A stretch of DNA of 64,000 nucleotides from Solanum dulcamara (taxonomy: Eukaryota > Streptophyta > Magnoliopsida > Solanales > Solanaceae). Numbering within the stretch: position 1 is the first letter of the stretch; every line of letters starts with the position of its first letter. This document shows positions 11,618-23,334 of the stretch, piece by piece. A model generated the notes under the pieces. The model was not told the origin of the DNA and did not search any database. It was given only the letters and a program-made list of their open reading frames with translations. Position numbers and translations under genes: made by a program. The DNA lies in the NCBI RefSeq assembly GCF_947179165.1, contig NC_077240.1, positions 70,635,501-70,699,500 on the forward strand, given 5' to 3'.

Positions 11618-11635
11618 TGGCGACTCCGCTGGGGA
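11618..11635 (+). other. Primer binding site, tRNA-Arg type
   Basis: TGGCGACTCCGCTGGGGA begins four bases after the 5' LTR. It is complementary to the 3' end of a plant tRNA-Arg (CCCAGCGGAGTCGCCA). An arginine primer is characteristic of Ogre/Tat-type elements. Confidence 0.85.
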
Positions 11636-12558
11636 CTAATTAGGTTCTAACCATTAGATTTGATTGTTTATTTGACTAACTATTTGAATTTGTAATAATT
11701 AGTAATTCTTGTTTTCCTTAATTGCACCTTAGGTGTTTAGTTTTATATTAAATTGTCATTTGCATTTCATGGCATTTTTCTATTGAACATATAGTATATT
11801 AAAAAATGGTTTTGCGGAACCGCAGCCGGGCTTTTTATACTTAACCCTTTTTCGGAATGACCGACAATTTATTGATACGCTATGCGTCTAATGGTTGTCG
11901 TAATTTCCAGCCTAAGTTGTCTGCTTGGGTTACCAGTCTTGCAAAAGCCACTCTTAGTCCACCTAGCGTAGAGCGAAACCAAATCCTAATTTAGTGCATT
12001 TGCCTAAGACGACCCAATACCCAAGGCGTATTGGGCCCATTAGAAAGACCACCTTGAGTCCAAAATGGCCTTCGGCTTAAAGGACTATCATTCTTATGTG
12101 ATTTATTTTGAAGAATGTATACGCCATTTGACAAACATTGTCCCTCGGGTTGGAAGTTTATTTTATTAGCTTAGTCAAAAAAAAAAGAAGTAATAATCTT
12201 CACAAGTTGTTATTCTATCCAAAAGAGATTGATTTTTGGAGATGTCAAGAAGTCAAAAACGAAAGATTTTTCACGAAGGCTTAGTTAGGAATGTACCCAT
12301 GTGTGGGACTTATTATTTGTATCCCTTTTTCCCCATTATGTATTTCATTCAGTTTATTTATAATATTTGTATAAATATAGCTTTTGGGGCAATGAAATAT
12401 TTCAAATGGTGTTATGCATCCTTCAAATCGTTAGGCCTATCCTTGGCATAAAAGGATCACATATCTGTTTAGGACACGAATAATTGTTTACCAGTTATAT
12501 GCTATAACTGTTTGAATGAATGTATCGCTTTACTTGAAGACATTTTAGCCCACTCTTT

Positions 12559-12604
<46 letters not shown>

Positions 12605-13106
12605 AATATTTATTTATATTCTCAAAGCTCAAATATCAAGTCACTATCCAAAGTGCGGCCAAATGCTCTTAGAGTCTTTAGTTTCTCTACAAAATTTAAA
12701 TTTCACTTTCAAGTCCTAAACTTACTCTCTCTTCTAAAAAATGGTTGATTTGTCGGAGCTAGTCAAACTACATAGGGCCTGACATTTCTTTCTTGGGATA
12801 CGTAGGCAACCTTTCAGGGTTTGACTTCTATCTTTAAAATCTTGCTTTCTCCCTTCATATTTTACAAAGAGATACCAACATCAATAGATACAACCGTGAA
12901 AGAGACAAGAAGATCTTAATTCAACGCAAGTCAAATTTGTCGATACAATAAATCCTAAAATCAATAGGCAAATTCCTGTCTATTTTGTCATCTTTCAATA
13001 CTCGTGGGTTATCTTGTCTTCAAACAAAGCAACTCTTATATGTTTATCCTTTTCGGTATGATATTTTGCATTATCTCTTATGAATGCAGACTGACATATT
13101 TGCCTT
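11636..13106 (+). other. Untranslated leader of the gag-only element
   Basis: A 1.5-kb leader without a credible gene. It holds a (TA)n microsatellite at about 12560-12601 and one copy of the GGATACGTAGGCAACC module (12796-12811), which recurs after gag. Short open frames at 12236 and 12512 show no recognised domain. Confidence 0.6.
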
Positions 13107-15418
13107 TTGAGTTATTTTCTATGCAGGTATTTAGAATTGATCTGTGTTGATAATCTGGCCGAGCATCCATACTTCACGAGATCTAAAGTGCTTAAAGATT
13201 CCTTTCCCGATCAAAATTCGATAATAGGAAAAAGAAAGATGACTAAAAATAATGAGGACACTGGGTTGACTGATATTGTTGTGACAGACCCTGTCATCAC
13301 TGAACAAAATGAGCTGATTGCACAGTTAGTGCAACAAATCATCGAGATGAGAGTTGAGATACAAAAGAATCGAGAATTATCAAACCTAGCTATAGCCGCC
13401 AACACGCCTGTTCCAGGCGATGGAAGACCTCCAATTCACTTTCCTTCTCCAAGTTCAAGTACGGAACACATCAAAACCCATCCTTAAACCCTGCGCAAAA
13501 TGCCTTTATTGTTGACCTCACTGCTTCCAACCCCCATCATGATTCCGCTTCCTACCAAGCACCACCTCACCCTCAAAATACCAATCCCCAAAGCTTTCCT
13601 CCCCTACAAAACACCAACCCTCAAGCCTGTCCTCCACCATAAAACCAAAATATTAACAATCCACAGACCTTTCCCCATCATCAAAATCAGCATACTAACC
13701 GTCAAACATTCCCCCAAAATTATCAAGTCCCTCAAAATACACCAAATCCTCCCATTATCCCTCCCCTGCCTCAAAAGACAGCTTTTCAAATCCCAATCCC
13801 AAATGAGCCCTATACCAATGATTCTGAACTTGATCACTATGAAGAACAAGAAAGGGAGTGGAGGACCAAAGAGGAAGTAACCAAGTAGAGCATGAAAGAG
13901 GAAATTATAAAGGCTATGAAGAAGTTTCACTATACCCCGGATGCTGTTGGTTTGAATTATGAAGATCTGTGTATCCATCCAGATCTGGATCTTCCGGAAG
14001 GGTTTAAAATTCCTAAATTTGATACTTTCAGTGGAATCGGGAATCCTTTAGCTCATTTGAGAGCATATTGTGATCAACTCGTAGGAGTTGGGAAGAACGA
14101 GGCATTATTAATGCGACTCTTTAGCCGAAGATTAAGCGGAGAGGCCTTGGAATGGTTTAGTTCCCAAGAGATGAAACAATGGCCAAATTGGAATGCTTTG
14201 GCTAAAGATTTCATCGAAAGATTTGCTTACAATGTGGAGAATGTGGAGATCGTTCCTGATCGTTATTCTTTGGAGATAATTAAACAAAAGTCTACTAAAA
14301 ATTATCGAGAGTACGCCTATCGTTGGAGGAAAGAGGCTGCCAGAGTGAGACCTCTCATGACTGAAAAAGAGATTATTGAAGTCTTTGTACGCAATCAAGA
14401 GCCTGAATACTATGACAGGCCGTTGTTGCTCGTAGGAGCAAAATTTGCAGAGGTGGTCAAAATTAAAGAGACCATCGAAGACGGTCTTAAGACCGGAAGG
14501 ATTACCTGTGTGGCCATCCAAGCTGGGTCTTCAGGTTTGTTCAAAAAGAAAAAAGAAGATGTGTCCTTTATTTCCCATGTGCCTGAAAGAAGGACAGCGA
14601 GATCATCCTATTTTAGCTCCAGAAAAACCTCACCCTCCGAAATCTATCCCCCATCTCCACAAAATTCCTACCCAATCTTTTATGTCCAACCGAGTTACCA
14701 AACCCCGCCTCCTAAATACTTACCTCCGCACTATCAAAATACTACTTGTGGCTACCAAACTCCACAACGCCCAAATTTCCGAACTCCCGCACCTTTCCTC
14801 CAAAATCGTCCTAATTATCGTGATGTACCCCCACCCCCACAAAATAACTACCATCTTACCCAACCCAATTTTGAAAATAGGCCTGCTAGGATTTTTACTC
14901 CTCTAGTGGAAAGTCGGACTAAGCTGTTCGAAAGACTGAGAGATGCAGGCATTATTCATCTCATTGCGCCTAAATCAGCTGATACAAGCTCTAGATTCTT
15001 CAGAGATGACCAAATATGTGCATATCATTCGAATAGTGTAGGGCATGATACTGAAACTTATGTCAATTTAAGGCACAAAATTCAGGATTTGATTGATCGC
15101 GAGGTCGTCACTCTCCAAACCGCCACTCCCAATGTTAATAATAACCCCCTGCCGAATTATGAAGGGGTGAATATTAACATGATTGAAGTTGGAAAAGATT
15201 GGAATGCCGATAGCCCAGACAAATCTAACTCTTAAAAAGCCTCTTCCTCATGTGTGTCAGTCGTTTTCAGTGCAAGAGCCTGTCAATAATGTTGGTCTAG
15301 GAGAAGGAGTCAGTGATGCTATGATAATTGAGACGTCAGGCATATGAGATGCCAAGCCAAAAGACCAAGTGCGTAATTGGACATACAATCCGCTCTTGGT
15401 TCCTCACTCGTATTGATA
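13107..15418 (+). pseudogene. gag: gag pseudogene of Tat/Ogre-like element
   Basis: Gag would form the capsid particle. The frame opens before an in-frame ATG at 13239 (context AAAGAAAGATGACTAAA). A coiled-coil-like N-terminal part (ELIAQLVQQIIEMRVEIQ) leads into a Pro/Gln/Asn-rich linker. The retrotransposon-gag domain follows at 13892-14520, with blocks such as PKFDTFSGIGNPLAHLRAYC, EALEWFSSQ, WNALAKDFIERF and NYREYAYRWRKEAARV. A second Pro/Tyr/Gln-rich region occupies 14640-14890. Damage: a frameshift near 13465, a TAA at 13640, a TAG at 13886, then an open frame to 15235. A shifted frame with gag-tail character continues to about 15418. No CCHC knuckle is seen. The longest intact piece is 447 codons. 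The family is recognised from the conserved blocks; no search was run. Confidence 0.8.
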
Positions 15419-16860
15419 GATAGAGACGAATTTTATGTTATTTTTGAAAAACCGGTGGTAGTCTGGATACCCACCCTTTATGTCACTTTACCTTGTTACG
15501 CTTTAATTCTCTTCGTATTGTTTTCAAAAAGGCAGATTGGTCCATGACCATGGCCAAGGTTTATTTCTTTATGAAAGCCCCCTTCATTGCGAAAATTCGT
15601 TTTAAATACTTTACTTTACGAAAATTAGTTCTAATTTTCTTTTGTATCTTTTCCTATAATTGCATCATTTTCTTGTAATCGCTTTCATGCTTGTTTATTT
15701 TCAAAATCTCTTTTAATTTGAACTATGTCTGACCTGAATTCTCAAGAATGAGATACGTAGGCGGCCTATGTCGGCCTCGGTCATTTTTATTTATTACTGT
15801 TTATTTCAAAATCTCCCATTTTTCATTTATCTCCCCAGGGGAACTACGTTTGACCTAATTCCTGCCTCAACGGGATACGTAGGTGCCACAACGGTTCGGT
15901 CATATCTCCCGTAAGTTCTCTATTTATAATAGAAACTAGGACAGAATTTTTTGAGAGGGACTCAAAAAATTCCAAAGAAGATCTTTTATAAAAAGAAGAC
16001 AAGACTGAGGTGCATCAGAAAAGTAATTGGGAAAGAGTTTTTGATGGGGTTTCAAAAATTCTGTGAATCTCTTATTGGTTGTATGATATTTATCAAGACA
16101 TTTAACTGGGACAGAAATTTTTGAGGATGACCTCAAAAATTTTATCTAATATCATCAGAAGGTTTTACTCAACTTCAAAGTTCAAGGTTGGCCTCAAATG
16201 ATCCCTGACATTGTTGGAAGGTCAATGTCTACTTCAACAATCTTTAGTACCCTCAGAGTTCAGAGTCAACTACAAAACTTTCTAGCTACGTTAGAATTTC
16301 CCAAGAATCCTTAAAAATTTTGTGAACAAGATATCAAGCCTGCTCAAAGCTTCGGATTAAGGACGTTCATTTAAGCTATTTGTAAAGGATCACCATATCC
16401 CTCTTTTCAGCAAATACAAGAAGTTAAAAGAACAAAGAGTTCCAAAGTGATAATTTTGTCACCAGGATTCATCAGACGAAAAGGAGACGTTCAAAAAATG
16501 AACAACAATGCCTCGTTCAATCTCCAGCAAGCCATGAGCCATAATAAATATAGAGTGTTCGGAAATAAGCATGATATTCACACACTAATGTCAAAGTGAT
16601 CAGGCACTTTGTACATATTTTCAAGAATTTTCCCTAAAGATTTTTGCTCAGTCGTTAGTTAAAACGACAATGTGTCTATTACTTATTTTCTTTTGAGTGC
16701 AGGAAAACACAAAGGAGCTACTTTCAATGCAAGCGTCCATAATGATGTCAAATTATATTCTCCATCCTCAGAGACGTCTAATGGGCACGTATAATGCTGC
16801 ATACAATGATATAATGCGATATACAATGATATGATGCCATTTATGATGATCTAATTCCGT
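15419..16860 (+). other. Non-coding 3' interior where pol would be expected
   Basis: The region after gag contains no protease, RT, RNase H or integrase motif on either strand. It has two copies of the GATACGTAGG module (15752-15766 and 15873-15887). These lie in a roughly 65-bp context with TGACCT upstream and TCGGTC downstream. The rest is unremarkable, with several imperfect repeats around AAAATTTTTGAGGA-like blocks at 15940-16140. Confidence 0.65.
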
Positions 16861-16861
16861 A

Positions 16862-17290
16862 TACGATGATATTATTTTATTCATATTATATTACCGGAGG
16901 TAGTAATATCATTGCTAAGAGGGCCATTCATATTCGTATTATATTATCGGAGGTGGTAATATCATTGCCAAGAGGGTCATTCATATTTTATTATTCGTAT
17001 TATATTACCGAAGGTGGTAATATCATTGCCAAGAGGGCCATTCATATTTTATTATTCGTATTATATTATCGGAAGTGGTAATATCATTGCCAAGAGGGCC
17101 ATTCATATTTTATTATTCATATTATATTACCGGAGGTGGTAATATCATTGCCAAGAGGGTCATTCATATTTTATTATTCATATTATATTACCGGAGGTGG
17201 TAATATCATTGCCAAGAGGGCCATTCATATTTTATTATTCGTATTATATTACCGGAGGTGGTAATATCATTTGCCAAGAGAGTCATTTAT
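16862..17290 (+). repeat. 61-bp minisatellite, about 7 copies
   Basis: The unit contains TATATTACCGGAGGTGGTAA, then TATCATTGCCAAGAGGGCC and ATTCATATTTTATTATTC. GTGGTA recurs at 16953, 17014, 17075 and 17136, a steady 61-bp period. Open frames through it are artefacts. Confidence 0.9.
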
Positions 17291-17410
17291 GTTATAATAC
17301 CGTATATGATGATATAATGCCATATATGATACCGTATACGATGATATAATACCGTATACGATGATGTAATACCATATACGATGATCTAATGCCGTATACG
17401 ATGATATCAT
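17290..17410 (+). repeat. About 21-bp repeat, GTATACGATGATATAAT
   Basis: Five or so tandem copies of a CCGTATACGATGATATAATA-like unit. Scattered copies also precede the 61-bp array at 16790-16870. Confidence 0.75.
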
Positions 17411-17435
17411 TTTATTCACATTATATTACCGGAGG

Positions 17436-17735
17436 TGGTAATATCATTGCCAAGAGGGCCATTATTCATCATTCATCATTCATCATTGCCAAGAGGGCCA
17501 TCATTCATCATTTATCATTGCCAAGAGGGCCATCATTCATCATTTATCATTGCCAAGAGGGCCATCATTCATCATTTGTCATTGCCAAGAGGGCCATCAT
17601 TCATCATTCATTTATCATTGCCAAGAGGGCCATCATTTATCATGTCATTGCCGAGAGGACCATCATTTATCATATCATTGCCGAGAGGGCCATCATTTAT
17701 CATATCATTGCCAATAGGGCCATTGCCGAAAGGCC
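17436..17735 (+). repeat. 32-bp minisatellite, about 9 copies
   Basis: Tandem copies of ATTGCCAAGAGGGCCATCAT plus TCATCATTTATC. The first regular copies begin at 17485, 17517 and 17549 (period 32). The unit shares GCCAAGAGGGCC with the neighbouring 61-bp array, so the two arrays have a common origin. It is contiguous, without unique spacers, so it is not a CRISPR array. Confidence 0.9.
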
Positions 17736-17924
17736 ATCTGCATATCATGTTAATTTATCATCATATCGCATCATATCAACTCATTGCATATTACATAAAA
17801 TTAAAAGCAATTTATAGTCGAGGTATATATTACAAATTACATTAACTTAGGAAATACGTATTGTTTGCTCTACGTCAAAATCGGAGGAGGTTGACCTGCC
17901 AATATAGTAACGCACATACTACCG

Positions 17925-18330
17925 ATGGAATATCATTATCCTACCGATGGAATATCATCATCCTACCAATGGATCTTCATTCGTCCTACCAATGAATACA
18001 TCAATCTATATCCTACCAATGGATCTCCATTTGTCCTATCGATGGACACATATATTTATATCCTACCGATGGAACATTAAGTGATATCCTATCAATAGAG
18101 TAACATATATCCTACCGTTAAAATATTTTTATCCTACCAATGGAATATCATTATCATATTGATGGATCTCCATTCATCGTATCGATGAACACGCATATTT
18201 ATATCCTATCGATGGAACATCAATGGGTCTTCATCCTTGCGGTAAAGCATCATCATTCCTATCAATGGAATATCATCATCATTAATGGAGCATTATCATC
18301 CTATTGATGGAACATCATCATCATTATATT
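17925..18330 (+). repeat. Degenerate 22-24 bp repeat, TATCCTACCGATGGAA
   Basis: Many diverged copies of ATCCTACCGATGGAATATCA with substitutions and small spacers. This is the most decayed of the minisatellites in the element. Confidence 0.8.
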
Positions 18331-19142
18331 GCATCATATCTATCCATCATCTACAGTATAAAATCAAAGGAAATTGAAGTCAAATGTTCCAAGAGATGAA
18401 TACGTGCCGATATGTAACGACACTACCTCTTTATTTGAATTATATTTTGTACTAATGAATTTTGTCTCATGTTTGTCGAGAGCATCCAAGAGAATGAATT
18501 CTCAAATAAACCACAGGTGTGGACGCCTACGAAAAGAAGCTTTAGCACAACGTGGAAATGTTTCTAAGCAGTGAGCTGGGATATTTGTTGGAGGGTCAAG
18601 CTCACCAACAATGGTCATGAATCTACTTTCGAACTCAACTCAGCCTATGTTTCATAATTTGGGTCTTAAAATCCAGTCTCGTCATAACTCGATACTGGGA
18701 TAATTTTTGGGCTAGGCTTTACTTCGTTCTTTCCAATATTCTCGCACTTTGTCGAGTCCAAGTTTTTAATTCCACTTATGTCTCTTTATATTATCACTAT
18801 GTACCCTTTTACTTTACCTTATTTTCTAATAACTCCTCACTTGTTCAATCTCATTCTTTTTCCTTGGCCACTTCTGTCAACATTTTCCTCAATCGCTAAT
18901 ACCAACACAATTTTATGATTGATGGTGTTGTCAACTCACTCCACCTTATTCTGGCATAACTTGAGAGCTACACTCAATTCGATTCTCATGCTACCTGAGA
19001 TATGCATGCAACGCAGAAACAAAAGTTCAGCCATAATTCTCACAAATTTCTTACATTCTGAGTTTCATTTCAACGTTGATGGTCAGGACAAAATTGGCTA
19101 GTACGTCAACTTCTTTAACCAAAAACTCTTTCATCGTCTCCG
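18331..19142 (+). other. Non-coding 3' end of element interior
   Basis: I see no gene. Short frames at 18374 and 18919 have no recognised features. The stretch leads to the polypurine tract. Confidence 0.5.
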
Positions 19143-19158
19143 GTCAAAGAGGGACAAC
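19143..19158 (+). other. Polypurine tract of gag-only element
   Basis: GTCAAAGAGGGACAAC lies immediately before the 3' LTR start TGTTGACACC. This is the expected position for plus-strand priming. Confidence 0.7.
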
Positions 19159-20397
19159 TGTTGACACCCAATTTTGACCCTCCACAACGTAATAACTTTA
19201 AATAAATAATAATAATAATAAAAATTAAAAATTAAAAAATATATATATATACATAATAACAAAATATGTATATATTATTATTATTTTAAAATAATTTTTG
19301 GCATATATATATATATATATTAAATAATTTTTGACCGTTAATATATACATATTTATCATTTATTCAAAAATTGTCTCATAAAGATTTTTTTATAAATATT
19401 TTGTTAATTAGCTTGACTTAATTAATAGACTCACCTTTTCAAGTTAATTATTTTAATTCTAGCCTTTCTCAATTTTAAACAAATTAAAATAATTAGCTTT
19501 TATAAAATCATGCATATTTTCAAGTTTTATTTTTAAATAATTTTGTCATCTTCATAATATATACAATCTCTATTATTTTATTATCTTTTAGTAATATTCA
19601 AAATTGACCCGTAAAAGATTTTATTTTTTTAATAATTATTTCATAAATTAATTAATTAATTTTACGTTTTCATTTCTTCCCCTAAATAACACATAATTAA
19701 TTTTATCTTAACAACATTTTTAATTCTTCCATTAATACTACAACATGCAAATAATATATATCTTTCCCCTCATATTCCAATACTATTACTATTCTAATAT
19801 ACTCACCCCTTTCTATAAAACAATAAAATAAAAAACATATATAATAATAATAATAAAAAATACTGTCCACCACACTTTGTCTCTTTAAAATTAAAAGTAA
19901 TTAATTATATATATGTATATTCCGAAATTCAAAAAATAAAAAATATTAATTAATAAATAAATAATTAGTTTTATTCTTCCGATAAAATAAATATAATATA
20001 TGTATATATAATTAAAAATCCAAGTGTGCACCCCTTCCCCATATATATTCTTCCGAAATATTAATAAAATAATAATAATAATAATAATAAAAAAACTGAC
20101 ACGCGTGCCCCGTCCCCATACCCTATATTAATATTATATTAATTAACCCATAATCTTTTGTCCCCTCTTCAATATATATATATTTCTTTCAGTATTTTTT
20201 CTTCTATTCATCCCGCATTATTTTAATATTTAGCCCCATTCCGCATTATTTTAATATTCTGCCGCATTATTTTATATTTTCCGCCGTTTCACTTTATTTT
20301 ATATTTTCACTCGCTCCACATTATTTTATTAATTTTCCCACTACACATTATTTTAATCATTCATTTTTTTATTATTTTTATTCAATCTCCATACCCC

Positions 20398-20405
20398 TAT
20401 AAATA
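20398..20405 (+). promoter_or_regulatory. TATA box of 3' LTR
   Basis: Same CCCCTATAAATAGAGGG context as in the 5' LTR. It could drive transcription into the flanking DNA to the right. Confidence 0.6.
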
Positions 20406-20905
20406 GAGGGATTAGATAGAACAAAAGGGGGGCGGACACGGACAGGAGAGGAGAGAAAACGGAGAGAGGCAGGGCGGAGGAATTGGGATAGATTTTTGGC
20501 ATAAACAAAAACTCCTACACTCGTATTCAAATATATCTTATAAAAATTCTCGAATCTTCTTTCTGAATTTGCACTTGAATTTACTTAAAAAAAACGAGGG
20601 TAGATTCATGACCAAATCATCCCCGTTCACTGCCCTGCAACAGGTAATATTTACTTCATGTTCCTTTGTTTTTTTTGTTGTCATTATGCTTAAATATTGT
20701 CCTAAAAATGCTAGCTTCCTAATTTTGTCATTCTTTTCTTGTTTGCATGGACACTTTGGGAGTAAAAAATGGAGTCTTGATTTGAGACTCAATATAGTCG
20801 TAATCCCCTCACATGGAACCGATATCTTAGACCTCTCGAATAGCAAATAAAACAAGATGATCTCACTCGGACCCAATTCCGCTTGCTTATATTTTTCAGC
20901 ATTTT

Positions 20906-21327
20906 GTTTATTATTATTATTATTATTATTGTTATTGTCGTTATTATTGCTGCTCCTGTTTTTATCATTATTGTTGTTATTTATTTATTTTATCATTTTA
21001 TTATTATTATTATTATTATTAGTAGTAGTAGTAGTAGTAGTATATTTATTTACTGTTATTATTAGTAGTTTCGTTATTATTATTATTATTATTATCATTA
21101 TTACTAGTATATTTTATTTACTGTTATTATTATATTTATTATTATTATTTTTGTTATTAATATTATTAATAGAAGTAGTAGTATGTTTATTATTATTATT
21201 ATTATTAGTATTTTCGTTATTATTATTATTATCATTATTATTAGTTACTTTATTTATTGTTATTATTATATTTATTATTATTATTATTATTTTCGTTATT
21301 AATATTATTAATAGAAGTAGTAGTATG

Positions 21328-21360
<33 letters not shown>

Positions 21361-22170
21361 TTTCGTTGTTATTATTATCATTATTATTAGTATATTTTAT
21401 TTATGGTTATTATTATATTTATTATTATTATTATTGTTATTAATATTATTGATAGAAGTAGTATGTTTATTTATTATTATTATTATTATTCATTTTTATT
21501 ATTACCATTATTAATAGTATATTTTATTTACTGTTATTATTAGTATACATATTTTATTACCGTTATTAATATTATTATTATACATATTTTATTACCGTTA
21601 TTAATATTATTATTATACATATTTTATTACCGTTATTAATATTAGTATTATTGGTATACATATTTTATTAGTAGTTAGAGTTGTATTTTTTTTTACTGTT
21701 AGTATTATTATTAGTATTTTCATTATTATTAGTATGTTTATTTACTGTAGCCATGTTGTTGTTATTATTATTATTATTATTAGTATTAGTTTCTTTATCA
21801 TTAGTATTTTATTATTACTATTGTTATTATTTTCGTAGTAGTATCTTTATTTATTGTTATTATTATTATTATCATTATTTTCCTTATTATTATAATTATT
21901 AGTAGTACTAGTACTTTTACAGTTATTATTATCATTATTATTATTATTATTACCATTTTCATTATTATTATCATTATTATTATTATTATTATTATTTTCG
22001 TCATTATTATTATTAGTAGTAGTAGTAGCAAATTTTTATTTGCTATTGTTATTATCATTATTTTTTTTTATTATTGTTATTGTTGTCATTATTATTTTAT
22101 TATTATCGTTATTATTGTTATTGTTATTATTATTACTGCTACTACTACTACTACTATTATTATTATTACA
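20906..22170 (+). repeat. Degenerate TTA/ATT array, about 1.25 kb, inside 3' LTR
   Basis: Counterpart of the array at 9863-11113. The block order is the same but repeat numbers differ, and an extra AGTAGTAGTAGTAGC block occurs near 22015. All open frames here are low-complexity artefacts. Confidence 0.9.
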
Positions 22171-22669
22171 TATTAAACTTGCTTATATGATTTGAATATG
22201 TTCTCATTTATGTAATAGCTAACATTATATTAGGTATAATATTTACGATCGTGTTTATCTCATTTAAATGATTTATTCAAATTATCCCCCCTTCATTAAA
22301 TTATTTATATACCAAATCTATTTCTCTTATAAATTTTTCTAAATGTTTTAAATTTTATATTTCTTTCAAATTGTTTAATACCTTGATTATTGTTAAAACA
22401 CATTTCTCCAAAGTTAGTCAAATAATTTCAAATCATCGGATAACCGCATATTAGCGGCTATTTTAAGTGCTAAAACCTTCTTAAAATAGTAATATGAACC
22501 TCGTACCTCTTTTCTCTAATTTTTAAGACTTAAATCTGTTAGGGTCTTTTAAATTAAGTTTTCTTAATTTCTTTAAAAAATTAAGTGGCGACTCCTCTTT
22601 TAATAAAATTGATTTTTTCTAAAAAAGATGAAATTAATTTTAAACTCCCGTCCATTTTTTGACATAACA

Positions 22670-22674
22670 AATTT
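22670..22674 (+). other. Target site duplication, right copy (AATTT)
   Basis: Matches AATTT at 7913-7917. Confidence 0.85.
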
Positions 22675-22818
22675 AATTTTTTTTATAACCACAAACTAAC
22701 ATTATAATATATTGACCCTTAACATATATACTAATTCTTGACCTTATATTTTCTACGTTGGACAAATTCATCGATGTTCGACTAGTCATATTTTAACTTA
22801 AAGATGCAGAATATAACA
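22675..22818 (-). repeat. Right arm of the split inverted repeat
   Basis: The reverse complement aligns with 7598-7745, ending at ...GAATATAACA as the mirror of TGTTATACTCC. The gag-only element landed in or just beside this arm. The five bases outside each arm (CAATG and GGATG) are not a clear target duplication. Confidence 0.6.
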
Positions 22819-23334
22819 GGATGATTAGTTACAAGTGTGACAATTTTATAATTATGTAACTTAGTTAAGTTGTTAGCACTTTAAAAAATTATTAGTGATA
22901 GTTAATATAATTAGTTGACAACTATTAATTATTATTTTTTTTTGGTTGAAAAACTATTAATTGTTGTTTTTATTCGTATAGATTATACAAGTTTTTTGAT
23001 TCATTGCAAATACATTTTCATTTTCCACTATTGCAAAGTCCAAATAATTTCTTTATAGTTCATTTTCAACTTTCTTCTCTTCTTCAAAAGTTTGTTCGCT
23101 ATTGATGAAATATTTTATCATAGTATTAAAGTAGGAAAATTGAGGCAGATTTATAGAATCCTAAATTTATTGAGATCGATCAATTACGATTCATCTTGTG
23201 GTTGAATTGACCTTGCCTAGATCAAATTAGATCCATAAAGTTTCATTCCTAGAAAATAAACATCAATAGTGATAGGAAAAGTAAGCCTAGCCGGGGGTGG
23301 ATCTATTGGATTAATAATGGTGCATGTAATGACC
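22819..23334. other. Unassigned AT-rich sequence
   Basis: No gene or repeat structure recognised between the inverted-repeat arm and the next LTR. Confidence 0.5.

Larger units (their letters stand above)
7918..22669 (+). mobile_element. Complete gag-only LTR retrotransposon, Tat/Ogre-like, 14.75 kb
   Basis: The element has two long, highly similar LTRs (7918-11613 and 19159-22669) and a tRNA-Arg primer site. It also has a gag pseudogene (13107-15235), a polypurine tract and perfect AATTT duplications. No protease, reverse transcriptase, RNase H or integrase frame is present between gag and the 3' LTR. The LTR start (TGTTGACACCCAATTTTGACC) and the arginine primer are features of the plant Tat/Ogre lineage of Ty3/gypsy. 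It must have moved using enzymes of an autonomous relative. A gag-plus, pol-minus LTR element fits the non-autonomous class described as TR-GAG; membership is inferred. Confidence 0.85.
19159..22669 (+). mobile_element. 3' LTR of the gag-only element (3.5 kb)
   Basis: Runs from TGTTGACACCC to GACATAACA and is collinear with 7918-11613. TATA box at 20398-20405. Relative to the 5' LTR it lacks a block of about 150 bp after 20180, between copies of TCAATATATATAT. It also has shorter microsatellites. Confidence 0.9.

Noticed and set aside
13604..14521. Minus-strand frames of 124 and 129 codons
   Set aside because: Shadows of the plus-strand gag, whose conserved blocks are clear.
17436..17735. 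Regular short repeats suggesting a CRISPR array
   Set aside because: Copies are contiguous without unique spacers, the context is a plant retroelement, and no cas genes exist.
17389..17845. Two overlapping 136-142 codon frames with repeated His/Ser/Ile units
   Set aside because: Both are the 32-bp minisatellite read in different frames; 32 is not a multiple of three, so every frame cycles through the same peptides.
20569..20850. 93-codon frame starting MHLNLLKKNEGRF, also present at 9530
   Set aside because: Identical leader sequence in both LTRs with no recognised domain; only the short ATG stretch before the splice-like donor is of interest.
20857..22058. A 177-codon hydrophobic frame and its neighbours
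   Set aside because: Same simple-repeat artefact in the 3' LTR.
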